From positions 124,001-188,000 of the forward strand of contig NC_063286.1 in NCBI RefSeq assembly GCF_910591885.1: a DNA stretch of 64,000 nt. The letters run 5' to 3'. The stretch comes from Bombus terrestris (taxonomy: Eukaryota > Arthropoda > Insecta > Hymenoptera > Apidae). The translations under genes were made by a program, and so were the position numbers. Under the pieces are notes generated by a model. That model made no database searches and was not told where the DNA came from. It saw only the letters and a program-made list of their open reading frames with translations. Below, one piece after another: positions 45,267-59,572 of this stretch (positions within the stretch are counted from its first letter, which is position 1; each line of letters opens with the position of its first letter).

Positions 45267-46766
45267 AACGTTATACGTTATATAGTAATAGTATATAATG
45301 TTATACGTTAATACGTAATAGTATATAACGTTATACGTTATATAGTAATATTATATAACGTTATGCGTTATATAGTAATAGTATCTAACGTTATACGTTA
45401 TATAGTATAAGTATATAACGTTATACGTTATATAGTAATAGTATATAACGTTATGCGTTATATAGTAATAGTATATAACGTTATACGTTATATAGTAATA
45501 GTATATAACGTTATACGTTATATAGTAATGGTATATAACGTTATACGTTATATAGTAATATTATATAACGTTATACGTTATATAGTAATAGTATATAACG
45601 TTATACGTTATATAGTAATAGTATATAACGTTATACGTTATATAGTAATAGTATATAACGTTATACGTTATATAGTATAAGTATATAACGTTATACGTTA
45701 TATAGTAATAGTATATAACGTTATGCGTTATATAGTAATATTATATAACGTTATACGTTAATACGTAATAGTATATAACGTTATACGTTATATAGTAATA
45801 TTATATAACGTTATGCGTTATATAGTAATAGTATCTAACGTTATACGTTATATAGTATAAGTATATAACGTTATACGTTATATAGTAATAGTATATAACG
45901 TTATGCGTTATATAGTAATAGTATATAACGTTATACGTTATATAGTAATAGTATATAACGTTATACGTTATATAGTAATAGTATATAACGCTATACGTTA
46001 TATAGTAATAGTATATAACGTTATACGTTATATAGTAATAGTATATAACGTTATACGTTATATAGTAATAGTATATAACGTTATACGTTATATAGTAATG
46101 GTATATAACGATATACGTTATATAGTAATATTATATAACGTTATGCGTTATATAGTAATAGTATATAACGTTATACGTTATATAGTAATAGTATATAACG
46201 TTATACGTTATATGGTAATAGTATATAACGTTATACGTTATATAGTAATAGTATATAACGTTATACGTTATATAGTAATGGTATATAACGTTATACGTTA
46301 TATAGTAATAGTATATAACGTTATACGTTATATAGTAATAGTATATAACGTTATACGTTATATAGTAATAGTATATAACGTTATGCGTTATATAGTAATA
46401 GTATATAACGTTATACGTTATATACTATTACTATATAACGTTATACGTTATATAGTAATGGTATATAACGTTATACGTTATATAGTTATAGTATATAACG
46501 TTATACGTTATATAGTAATGGTATATAACGTTATACGTTATATAGTTATAGTATATAACGTTATACGTTATATAGTAGTAGTATATAACGTTATACGTTA
46601 TATAGTAATAGTATATAACGTTATACGTTATATAGTTATAGTATATAACGTTATACGTTATATAGTAATAGTATATAACGTTATACGTTAATACGTAATA
46701 GTATATAACGTTATACGTTATATAGTAATAGTATATAACGTTATACGTTATATAGTTATAGTATAT
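45267..46766 (+). repeat. 30-bp satellite array, third phase segment (50 units)
   Basis: Units start at positions congruent to 27 modulo 30; exactly 50 units. With J2 this makes block B (1,558 bp). From 45777 onward it repeats the sequence that precedes J1 (from 40921), including the rare units with GTATCT, AACGCTATAC and AACGATATAC and a flipped-loop unit at 46407. Before that, 45327-45506 is repeated at 45777-45956 (offset 450 bp). Confidence 0.97.
46407..46436 (+). repeat. Flipped-loop unit upstream of J3
   Basis: The 4,856-bp duplicate of 41551-41580 with the same loop CTATTAC (46425-46431). Confidence 0.9.
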
Positions 46767-49700
46767 AACGTTATATATAGTAATAGTATATAGTAATAGT
46801 ATATAACGTATAGTAATAGTATATAACGTTATACGTTATATAGTAATAGTATATAATGTTATACGTTAATACGTAATAGTATATAACGTTATACGTTATA
46901 TAGTAATAGTATATAACGTTATACGTTATTACGTAATAGTATATAACGTTATACGTTATATAGTAATAGTATATAACGTTATACGTTATATAGTAATAGT
47001 ATATAACGTTATACGTTATTACGTAATAGTATATAACGTTATACGTTATATAGTAATAGTATATAACGTTATACGTTATATAGTAATAGTATATAACGTT
47101 ATACGTTATATAGTAATAGTATATAACGTTATACGTTATATAGTAATGGTATATAACGTTATACGTTATATAGTAATATTATATAACGTTATGCGTTATA
47201 TAGTAATAGTATATAACGTTATACCTTATATAGTAATAGTATATAACGTTATACGTTATATAGTAATAGTATATAACGTTATACGTTAATACGTAATAGT
47301 ATATAACGTTATACGTTATATAGTAATAGTATATAACGTTATACGTTATATAGTAATAGTATATAACGTTATACGTTAGTACGTAATAATATACAACGTT
47401 ATACGTGATATGGCAATACTATATAACGTTATACGTTATATAGTAATAGTATATAACGTTATAAGATAGTACGGAATAGTATATATCGTTGTACGTTATA
47501 TAGTAATAGTATATAACGTTATACGATAGTACGGAATAGTATATATCGTTATGCGTTATATAGTAATAGTATATAACGTTATACGTTATATAGTAATAGT
47601 ATATAACGTTATACGTTATATAGTAATAGTATATAACGTTATACGTTATATAGTAATAGTATATAACGTTATGCGTTATATAGTAATATTATATAACGTT
47701 ATGCGTTATATAGTAATAGTATATAACGTTATACGTTATATAGTAGTAGTATATAACGTTATACGTTAATACGTAATAGTACATAACGTTATGCGTTATA
47801 TAGTAATAGTATATAACGTCATCCGTTATATAGTATAAGTATATAACGTTATACGTTATGTAGTAATAGTATATAACGTTATACGTTATATAGTAATATT
47901 ATATAACGTTATGCGTTATATAGTAATATTATATAACGTTATGCGTTATATAGTAGTAGTATATAACGTTATACGTTATTACGTAATAGTATATAACGTT
48001 ATACGTTATATAGTAATGGTATATAACGTTATACGTTATATAGTAATATTATATAACGTTATACGTTAATACATAATAGTATATATCGTTATACCTTATA
48101 TAGTAATAGTATATAACGTTATACGTTATATAGTAATAGTATATAACGTTATACGTTATATAGTAATATTATATAACGTTATGCGTTATATAGTAATATT
48201 ATATAACGTTATGCGTTATATAGTAATATTATATAACGTTATGCGTTATATAGTAATAGTATATAACGTTATACGTTATATAGTAATAGTATATAACGTT
48301 ATACGTTATATAGTAATAGTATATAACGTTATACGTTATTACGTAATAGTATATAACGTTATACGTTATATAGTAATGGTATATAACGTTATACGTTATA
48401 TAGTAATATTATATAACGTTATACGTTAATACATAATAGTATATATCGTTATACCTTATATAGTAATAGTATATAACGTTATACGTTATATAGTAATAGT
48501 ATATAACGTTATACGTTATATAGTAATATTATATAACGTTATGCGTTATATAGTAATATTATATAACGTTATGCGTTATATAGTAATATTATATAACGTT
48601 ATGCGTTATATAGTAATAGTATATAACGTTATACGTTATATAGTAATAGTATATAACGTTATACGTTATATGGTAATAGTATATAACGTTATACGTTATA
48701 TAGTAATAGTATATAACGTTATACGTTATATAGTAATGGTATATAACGTTATACGTTATATAGTAATATTATATAACGTTATGCGTTATATAGTAATAGT
48801 ATATAACGTTATACGTTATATAGTAATAGTATATAACGTTATACGTTATATAGTAATATTATATAACGTTATGCGTTATATAGTAATATTATATAACGTT
48901 ATGCGTTATATAGTAATAGTATATAACGTTATACGTTATATAGTAATAGTATATAACGTTATACGTTATATAGTAATAGTATATAACGTTATACGTTATA
49001 TAGTAATAGTATATAACGTTATACGTTATATAGTATAAGTATATAACGTTATACGTTATATAGTAATAGTATATAACGTTATGCGTTATATAGTAATATT
49101 ATATAACGTTATGCGTTATATAGTAATAGTATATAACGTTATACGTTATATAGTAGTAGTATATAACGTTATACGTTAATACGTAATAGTATATAACGTT
49201 ATGCGTTATATAGTAATAGTATATAACGTCATCCGTTATATAGTATAAGTATATAACGTTATACGTTATGTAGTAATAGTATATAACGTTATACGTTATA
49301 TAGTAATATTATATAACGTTATGCGTTATATAGTAATAGTATATAACGTTATACGTTATATAGTAATGGTATATAACGTTATACGTTATATAGTAATATT
49401 ATATAACGTTATGCGTTATATAGTAATATTATATAACGTTATGCGTTATATAGTAATATTATATAACGTTATGCGTTATATAGTAATAGTATATAACGTT
49501 ATACGTTATATAGTAATAGTATATAACGTTATACGTTATATGGTAATAGTATATAACGTTATACGTTATATAGTAATAGTATATAACGTTATACGTTATA
49601 TAGTAATGGTATATAACGTTATACGTTATATAGTAATATTATATAACGTTATGCGTTATATAGTAATAGTATATAACGTTATACGTTATATAGTAATAGT

Positions 49701-49974
49701 ATATAACGTTATACGTTATATAGTAATATTATATAACGTTATGCGTTATATAGTAATATTATATAACGTTATGCGTTATATAGTAATAGTATATAACGTT
49801 ATACGTTATATAGTAATAGTATATAACGTTATACGTTATATAGTAATAGTATATAACGTTATACGTTATATAGTAATAGTATATAACGTTATACGTTATA
49901 TAGTATAAGTATATAACGTTATACGTTATATAGTAATAGTATATAACGTTATGCGTTATATAGTAATATTATAT
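46677..49974 (+). repeat. 3,298-bp higher-order repeat, copy 1
   Basis: One full period repeated directly at 49975-53272. The period is not a multiple of 30 (3,298 = 108 x 30 + 58) because it contains one junction. The block starts at a TTAATACGT unit (46677 and 49975), three units before the junction. Confidence 0.9.
46767..46824 (+). repeat. Phase-breaking junction J3
   Basis: Third copy of the 58-bp truncated triplet (46767-46791, 46792-46804, 46805-46824), 4,856 bp from J1. It starts block A-prime. Confidence 0.95.
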
Positions 49975-50064
49975 AACGTTATACGTTAATACGTAATAGT
50001 ATATAACGTTATACGTTATATAGTAATAGTATATAACGTTATACGTTATATAGTTATAGTATAT
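46825..50064 (+). repeat. 30-bp satellite array, fourth phase segment (108 units)
   Basis: Units start at positions congruent to 25 modulo 30. This is again exactly 108 units, the same length and marker order as 41969-45208. A private change is visible in the unit at 47935 (TAGTAGTAG where both sister blocks have TAGTAATAG). Confidence 0.97.
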
Positions 50065-53000
50065 AACGTTATATATAGTAATAGTATATAGTAATAGTAT
50101 ATAACGTATAGTAATAGTATATAACGTTATACGTTATATAGTAATAGTATATAATGTTATACGTTAATACGTAATAGTATATAACGTTATACGTTATATA
50201 GTAATAGTATATAACGTTATACGTTATTACGTAATAGTATATAACGTTATACGTTATATAGTAATAGTATATAACGTTATACGTTATATAGTAATAGTAT
50301 ATAACGTTATACGTTATTACGTAATAGTATATAACGTTATACGTTATATAGTAATAGTATATAACGTTATACGTTATATAGTAATAGTATATAACGTTAT
50401 ACGTTATATAGTAATAGTATATAACGTTATACGTTATATAGTAATGGTATATAACGTTATACGTTATATAGTAATATTATATAACGTTATGCGTTATATA
50501 GTAATAGTATATAACGTTATACCTTATATAGTAATAGTATATAACGTTATACGTTATATAGTAATAGTATATAACGTTATACGTTAATACGTAATAGTAT
50601 ATAACGTTATACGTTATATAGTAATAGTATATAACGTTATACGTTATATAGTAATAGTATATAACGTTATACGTTAGTACGTAATAATATACAACGTTAT
50701 ACGTGATATGGCAATACTATATAACGTTATACGTTATATAGTAATAGTATATAACGTTATAAGATAGTACGGAATAGTATATATCGTTGTACGTTATATA
50801 GTAATAGTATATAACGTTATACGATAGTACGGAATAGTATATATCGTTATGCGTTATATAGTAATAGTATATAACGTTATACGTTATATAGTAATAGTAT
50901 ATAACGTTATACGTTATATAGTAATAGTATATAACGTTATACGTTATATAGTAATAGTATATAACGTTATGCGTTATATAGTAATATTATATAACGTTAT
51001 GCGTTATATAGTAATAGTATATAACGTTATACGTTATATAGTAGTAGTATATAACGTTATACGTTAATACGTAATAGTACATAACGTTATGCGTTATATA
51101 GTAATAGTATATAACGTCATCCGTTATATAGTATAAGTATATAACGTTATACGTTATGTAGTAATAGTATATAACGTTATACGTTATATAGTAATATTAT
51201 ATAACGTTATGCGTTATATAGTAATATTATATAACGTTATGCGTTATATAGTAATAGTATATAACGTTATACGTTATTACGTAATAGTATATAACGTTAT
51301 ACGTTATATAGTAATGGTATATAACGTTATACGTTATATAGTAATATTATATAACGTTATACGTTAATACATAATAGTATATATCGTTATACCTTATATA
51401 GTAATAGTATATAACGTTATACGTTATATAGTAATAGTATATAACGTTATACGTTATATAGTAATATTATATAACGTTATGCGTTATATAGTAATATTAT
51501 ATAACGTTATGCGTTATATAGTAATATTATATAACGTTATGCGTTATATAGTAATAGTATATAACGTTATACGTTATATAGTAATAGTATATAACGTTAT
51601 ACGTTATATAGTAATAGTATATAACGTTATACGTTATTACGTAATAGTATATAACGTTATACGTTATATAGTAATGGTATATAACGTTATACGTTATATA
51701 GTAATATTATATAACGTTATACGTTAATACATAATAGTATATATCGTTATACCTTATATAGTAATAGTATATAACGTTATACGTTATATAGTAATAGTAT
51801 ATAACGTTATACGTTATATAGTAATATTATATAACGTTATGCGTTATATAGTAATATTATATAACGTTATGCGTTATATAGTAATATTATATAACGTTAT
51901 GCGTTATATAGTAATAGTATATAACGTTATACGTTATATCGTAATAGTATATAACGTTATACGTTATATGGTAATAGTATATAACGTTATACGTTATATA
52001 GTAATAGTATATAACGTTATACGTTATATAGTAATGGTATATAACGTTATACGTTATATAGTAATATTATATAACGTTATGCGTTATATAGTAATAGTAT
52101 ATAACGTTATACGTTATATAGTAATAGTATATAACGTTATACGTTATATAGTAATATTATATAACGTTATGCGTTATATAGTAATATTATATAACGTTAT
52201 GCGTTATATAGTAATAGTATATAACGTTATACGTTATATAGTAATAGTATATAACGTTATACGTTATATAGTAATAGTATATAACGTTATACGTTATATA
52301 GTAATAGTATATAACGTTATACGTTATATAGTATAAGTATATAACGTTATACGTTATATAGTAATAGTATATAACGTTATGCGTTATATAGTAATATTAT
52401 ATAACGTTATGCGTTATATAGTAATAGTATATAACGTTATACGTTATATAGTAGTAGTATATAACGTTATACGTTAATACGTAATAGTATATAACGTTAT
52501 GCGTTATATAGTAATAGTATATAACGTCATCCGTTATATAGTATAAGTATATAACGTTATACGTTATGTAGTAATAGTATATAACGTTATACGTTATATA
52601 GTAATATTATATAACGTTATGCGTTATATAGTAATAGTATATAACGTTATACGTTATATAGTAATGGTATATAACGTTATACGTTATATAGTAATATTAT
52701 ATAACGTTATGCGTTATATAGTAATATTATATAACGTTATGCGTTATATAGTAATATTATATAACGTTATGCGTTATATAGTAATAGTATATAACGTTAT
52801 ACGTTATATAGTAATAGTATATAACGTTATACGTTATATGGTAATAGTATATAACGTTATACGTTATATAGTAATAGTATATAACGTTATACGTTATATA
52901 GTAATGGTATATAACGTTATACGTTATATAGTAATATTATATAACGTTATGCGTTATATAGTAATAGTATATAACGTTATACGTTATATAGTAATAGTAT

Positions 53001-53272
53001 ATAACGTTATACGTTATATAGTAATATTATATAACGTTATGCGTTATATAGTAATATTATATAACGTTATGCGTTATATAGTAATAGTATATAACGTTAT
53101 ACGTTATATAGTAATAGTATATAACGTTATACGTTATATAGTAATAGTATATAACGTTATACGTTATATAGTAATAGTATATAACGTTATACGTTATATA
53201 GTATAAGTATATAACGTTATACGTTATATAGTAATAGTATATAACGTTATGCGTTATATAGTAATATTATAT
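49975..53272 (+). repeat. 3,298-bp higher-order repeat, copy 2
   Basis: Direct tandem copy of 46677-49974. A private change is GTTATATCGT in the unit at 51933. Homology ends at 53272/53273, where copy 1 has a TTAATACGT unit and this copy has a TATGC unit; the expected next junction is absent. Confidence 0.9.
50065..50122 (+). repeat. Phase-breaking junction J4
   Basis: Fourth copy of the 58-bp truncated triplet (50065-50089, 50090-50102, 50103-50122), 3,298 bp from J3. It directly follows block A-prime with no intervening block B. Confidence 0.95.
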
Positions 53273-56200
53273 AACGTTATGCGTTATATAGTAATAGTAT
53301 ATAACGTTATACGTTATATAGTAGTAGTATATAACGTTATACGTTAATACGTAATAGTATATAACGTTATGCGTTATATAGTAATAGTATATAACGTCAT
53401 CCGTTATATAGTATAAGTATATAACGTTATACGTTATGTAGTAATAGTATATAACGTTATACGTTATATAGTAATATTATATAACGTTATGCGTTATATA
53501 GTAATATTATATAACGTTATGCGTTATATAGTAATAGTATATAACGTTATACGTTATATAGTAATAGTATATAACGTTATACGTTATATAGTAATAGTAT
53601 ATAACGTTATACGTTATATAGTAATGGTATATAACGTTATACGTTATATAGTAATATTATATAACGTTATGCGTTATATAGTAATAGTATATAACGTTAT
53701 ACGTTATATAGTAATAGTATATAACGTTATGCGTTATATAGTAATAGTATATAACGTTATACGTTAATACATAATAGTATATATCGTTATACCTTATATA
53801 GTAATAGTATATAACGTTATACGTTATATAGTAATAGTATATAACGTTATACGTTATATAGTAATATTATATAACGTTATACGTTATATAGTAATAGTAT
53901 ATAACGTTATACGTTATATAGTAATAGTATATAACGTTATACGTTATTACGTAATAGTATATAACGTTATACGTTATATAGTAATAGTATATAACGTTAT
54001 ACGTTATATAGTAATAGTATATAACGTTATACGTTATATAGTAATAGTATATAACGTTATACGTTATATAGTAATAGTATATAACGTTATACGTTATATA
54101 GTAATAGTATATAACGTTATACGTTAATACATAATAGTATATATCGTTATACCTTATATAGTAATAGTATATAACGTTATACGTTATATAGTAATAGTAT
54201 ATAACGTTATACGTTATATAGTAATATTATATAACGTTATGCGTTATATAGTAATATTATATAACGTTATGCGTTATATAGTAATATTATATAACGTTAT
54301 GCGTTATATAGTAATAGTATATAACGTTATACGTTATATAGTAATAGTATATAACGTTATACGTTATATGGTAATAGTATATAACGTTATACGTTATATA
54401 GTAATAGTATATAACGTTATGCGTTATATAGTAATGGTATATAACGTTATACGTTATATAGTAATATTATATAACGTTATGCGTTATATAGTAATAGTAT
54501 ATAACGTTATACGTTATATAGTAATAGTATATAACGTTATACGTTATATAGTAATATTATATAACGTTATGCGTTATATAGTAATATTATATAACGTTAT
54601 GCGTTATATAGTAATAGTATATAACGTTATACGTTATATAGTAATAGTATATAACGTTATACGTTATATAGTAATAGTATATAACGTTATACGTTATATA
54701 GTAATAGTATATAACGTTATACGTTATATAGTAATAGTATATAACGTTATACGTTATATAGTATAAGTATATAACGTTATACGTTATATAGTAATAGTAT
54801 ATAACGTTATGCGTTATATAGTAATATTATATAACGTTATGCGTTATATAGTAATAGTATATAACGTTATACGTTATATAGTAATAGTATATAACGTTAT
54901 ACGTTATATCGTAATAGTATATAACGTTATACGTTATATGGTAATAGTATATAACGTTATACGTTATATAGTAATAGTATATAACGTTATGCGTTATATA
55001 GTATAAGTATATAACGTTATACGTTATATAGTAATAGTATATAACGTTATGCGTTATATAGTAATAGTATATAACGTTATACGTTATATAGTAATAGTAT
55101 ATAACGTTATACGTTATATAGTAATGGTATATAACGTTATACGTTATATAGTAGTAGTATATAACGTTATACGTTAATACGTAATAGTATATAACGTTAT
55201 GCGTTATATAGTAATAGTATATAACGTCATCCGTTATATAGTATAAGTATATAACGTTATACGTTATGTAGTAATAGTATATAACGTTATACGTTATATA
55301 GTAATATTATATAACGTTATGCGTTATATAGTAATATTATATAACGTTATGCGTTATATAGTAATAGTATATAACGTTATACGTTATATAGTAATAGTAT
55401 ATAACGTTATACGTTATATAGTAATAGTATATAACGTTATACGTTATATAGTAATGGTATATAACGTTATACGTTATATAGTAATATTATATAACGTTAT
55501 GCGTTATATAGTAATAGTATATAACGTTATACGTTATATAGTAATAGTATATAACGTTATACGTTATATAGTAATAGTATATAACGTTATACGTTAATAC
55601 GTAATAGTATATAACGTTATACGTTATATAGTAATAGTATATAACGTTATACGTTATATAGTAATAGTATATAACGTTATACGTTATATAGTAATAGTAT
55701 ATAACGTTATACGTTAGTACTTAATAATATACAACGTTATACGTGATATGGCAATACTATATAACGTTATACGTTATATAGTAATAGTATATAACGTTAT
55801 ACGATAGTACGGAATAGTATATATCGTTACGCGTTATATAGTAATAGTATATAACGTTATACGTTATATAGTAATAGTATATAACGTTATACGTTATATA
55901 GTAATGGTATATAACGTTATACGTTATATAGTAATATTATATAACGTTATGCGTTATATAGTAATAGTATATAACGTTATACGTTATATAGTAATAGTAT
56001 ATAACGTTATACGTTATATAGTAATAGTATATAACGTTATACGTTATATAGTAATGGTATATAACGTTATACGTTATATAGTAATATTATATAACGTTAT
56101 GCGTTATATAGTAATAGTATATAACGTTATACGTTATATAGTAATAGTATATAACGTTATACGTTATATAGTAATAGTATATAACGTTATACGTTAATAC

Positions 56201-57382
56201 GTAATAGTATATAACGTTATACGTTATATAGTAATAGTATATAACGTTATACGTTATATAGTAATAGTATATAACGTTATACGTTAGTACGTAATAATAT
56301 ACAACGTTATACGTGATATGGCAATACTATATAACGTTATACGTTATATAGTAATAGTATATAACGTTATACGATAGTACGGAATAGTATATATCGTTAC
56401 GCGTTATATAGTAATAGTATATAACGTTATACGTTATATAGTAATAGTATATAACGTTATACGTTATATAGTATAAGTATATAACGTTATACGTTATATA
56501 GTAATAGTATATAACGTTATGCGTTATATAGTAATATTATATAACGTTATGCGTTATATAGTAATAGTATATAACGTTATACGTTATATAGTAATAGTAT
56601 ATAACGTTATACGTTATATGGTAATAGTATATAACGTTATACGTTACATAGTAATAGTATATAACGTTATACGTTATATAGTATAAGTATATAACGTTAT
56701 ACGTTATATAGTAATAGTATATAACGTTATGCGTTATATAGTAATAGTATATAACGTTATACGTTATATAGTAATAGTATATAACGTTATACGTTATATA
56801 GTAATGGTATATAACGTTATACGTTATATAGTAGTAGTATATAACGTTATACGTTAATACGTAATAGTATATAACGTTATGCGTTATATAGTAATAGTAT
56901 ATAACGTCATCCGTTATATAGTATAAGTATATAACGTTATACGTTATGTAGTAATAGTATATAACGTTATACGTTATATAGTAATATTATATAACGTTAT
57001 GCGTTATATAGTAATATTATATAACGTTATGCGTTATATAGTAATAGTATATAACGTTATACGTTATATAGTAATAGTATATAACGTTATACGTTATATA
57101 GTAATAGTATATAACGTTATACGTTATATAGTAATAGTATATAACGTTATACGTTATATAGTAATGGTATATAACGTTATACGTTATATAGTAATATTAT
57201 ATAACGTTATGCGTTATATAGTAATAGTATATAACGTTATACGTTATATAGTAATAGTATATAACGTTATACGTTATATAGTAATAGTATATAACGTTAT
57301 ACGTTAATACGTAATAGTATATAACGTTATACGTTATATAGTAATAGTATATAACGTTATACGTTATATAGTAATAGTATAT

Positions 57383-59572
57383 AACGTTATACGTTAGTAC
57401 GTAATAATATACAACGTTATACGTGATATGGCAATACTATATAACGTTATACGTTATATAGTAATAGTATATAACGTTATACGATAGTACGGAATAGTAT
57501 ATATCGTTATGCGTTATATAGTAATAGTATATAACGTTATACGTTATATAGTAATAGTATATAACGTTATACGTTATATAGTAATAGTATATAACGTTAT
57601 ACGTTATATAGTAATAGTATATAACGTTATACGTTATATAGTAATAGTATATATCGTTATGCGTTATATAGTAATAGTATATAACGTTATACGTTATATA
57701 GTAATAGTATATAACGTTATACGTTATATAGTAATAGTATATAACGTTATACGTTATATAGTAATAGTATATAACGTTATACGTTAATACGTAATAGTAT
57801 GTAACGTTATGCGTTATATAGTAATAGTATATAACGTCATCCGTTATATAGTATAAGTATATAACGTTATACGTTATGTAGTAATAGTATATAACGTTAT
57901 ACGTTATATAGTAATATTATATAACGTTATGCGTTATATAGTAATATTATATAACGTTATGCGTTATATAGTAATAGTATATAACGTTATACGTTATATA
58001 GTAATAGTATATAACGTTATACGTTATATAGTAATGGTATATAACGATATACGTTATATAGTAATATTATATAACGTTATGCGTTATATAGTAATAGTAT
58101 ATAACGTTATACGTTATATAGTAATAGTATATAACGCTATACGTTATATAGTAATAGTATATAACGTTATACGTTATATAGTAATAGTATATAACGTTAT
58201 ACGTTATATAGTAATAGTATATAACGTTATGCGTTATATGGTAATAGTATATAACGTCATCCGTTATATAGTATAAGTATATAACGTTATACGTTACGTA
58301 GTAATAGTATATAACGTTATACGTTATATAGTAATATTATATAACGTTATGCGTTATATAGTAATATTACATAACGTTATGCGTTATATAGTAATAGTAT
58401 ATAACGTTATACGTTATATAGTAATAGTATATAACGTTATACGTTATATAGTAATAGTATATAACGTTATACGTTATATAGTAATGGTATATAACGTTAT
58501 ACGTTATATAGTAATAGTATATAACGTTATGCGTTATATGGTAATAGTATATAACGTCATCCGTTATATAGTATAAGTATATAACGTTATACGTTATGTA
58601 GTAATAGTATATAACGTTATACGTTATATAGTAATATTATATAACGTTATGCGTTATATAGTAATATTACATAACGTTATGCGTTATATAGTAATAGTAT
58701 ATAACGTTATACGTTATATAGTAATAGTATATAACGTTATACGTTATATAGTAATAGTATATAACGTTATACGTTATATAGTAATGGTATATAACGTTAT
58801 ACGTTATATAGTAATATTATATAACGTTATGCGTTATATAGTAATAGTATATAACGTTATAGGTTATATAGTAAGAGTATATAACTTTATACGTTATATA
58901 GTAATAGTATATAACGTTATACGTTAATACGTAATAGTATATAACGTTATACGTTATATAGTAATAGTATATAACGTTATACGTTATATAGTAATAGTAT
59001 ATAGCGTTATACGTTAGTGCGTAATAATATACATCGTTATACGTGATATGGCAATACTATATAACGTTATACGTTATGTAGTAATAGTATATAACGTTAT
59101 ACGTTATATAGTAATATTATATAACGTTATGCGTTATATAGTAATATTATATAACGTTATGCGTTATATAGTAATAGTATCTAACGTTATACGTTATATA
59201 GTATAAGTATATAACGTTATACGTTATATAGTAATATTATATAACGTTATGCGTTATATAGTAATATTATATAACGTTATGCGTTATATAGTAATAGTAT
59301 ATAACGTTATACGTTATATAGTAATAGTATATAACGTTATACGTTATATAGTAATAGTATATAACGTTATGCGTTATATAGTAATATTATATAACGTTAT
59401 GCGTTATATAGTAATAGTATATAACGTTATACCTTATATAGTAATAGTATATAACGTTATACGTTATATAGTAATAGTATATAACGTTATACGTTAATAC
59501 GTAATAGTATATAACGTTATACGTTATATAGTAATAGTATATAATGTTATACGTTATATAGTAATAGTATAT
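57383..59572 (+). repeat. Terminal HOR, copy X (2,190 bp, 73 units)
   Basis: Markers: TTAGTACGT 57383, GATAGTACGG 57473, CATCC 57833, 58253 and 58553, AAGAGTATAT 58853, AGCGTTATAC/TTAGTGCGT 59003. The CATCC-led stretch is itself tandem at 300 bp (58223-58522 then 58523-58822). Rare units include AACGATATAC (58043), AACGCTATAC (58133), GTTACGTAGT (58283) and endings in ATTACAT. Confidence 0.9.

Larger units (their letters stand above)
40921..45326 (+). repeat. 4.4-kb segment duplicated at offset 4,856 bp, copy 1
   Basis: The unit series from 40921 through J1, block A, J2 and two further units is repeated at 45777-50182. The left limit is sharp: the unit before it is ATCGTTATGC at 40891 but a TTAATACGT unit at 45747. 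The right limit lies between 45326 and 45327 (AATATTATAT against AATAGTATAT). One difference is at 41999, where AACGTT corresponds to AATGTT at 46855. Confidence 0.9.
45777..50182 (+). repeat. 4.4-kb segment duplicated at offset 4,856 bp, copy 2
   Basis: Second copy of 40921-45326. Because it contains J3 and ends just past J4, the duplication must be younger than the event that made the 58-bp junction. Confidence 0.9.
1171..53962 (+). repeat. TTATTACGTAAT unit class (about 50 copies)
   Basis: Units with GTTATTACGT followed by AATAG contain the 12-bp perfect palindrome TATTACGTAATA, with a SnaBI site (TACGTA). Examples: 1171, 3511, 5731, 7891, 10621, 12841, 18031, 20641, 23011, 26251, 26551, 28471, 32101, 32431, 35131, 42059, 43469, 46915, 48325, 50213, 51623, 53933. 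I counted 51 by eye, one reading ACGC (20971). None was seen between about 35.4 and 42.0 kb or after 54 kb. This class breaks the TATATA arm of the normal unit. Confidence 0.85.
9511..54172 (+). repeat. TTAATACAT/CTTATATAG two-unit marker family (24 copies), central zone only
   Basis: First unit contains GTTAATACAT, second starts ATCGTTATAC then CTTATATAGT. Starts: 9511, 10831, 11731, 14521, 14671, 15871, 18961, 19111, 21211, 24571, 24721, 26791, 30421, 30571, 32671, 35461, 43199, 43559, 48055, 48415, 51353, 51713, 53753, 54113. It is absent before 9.5 kb and after 54.2 kb, and also from 35.5 to 43.2 kb. The ACAT form looks like CpG decay (ACGT to ACAT) of the TTAATACGT class. Confidence 0.9.
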
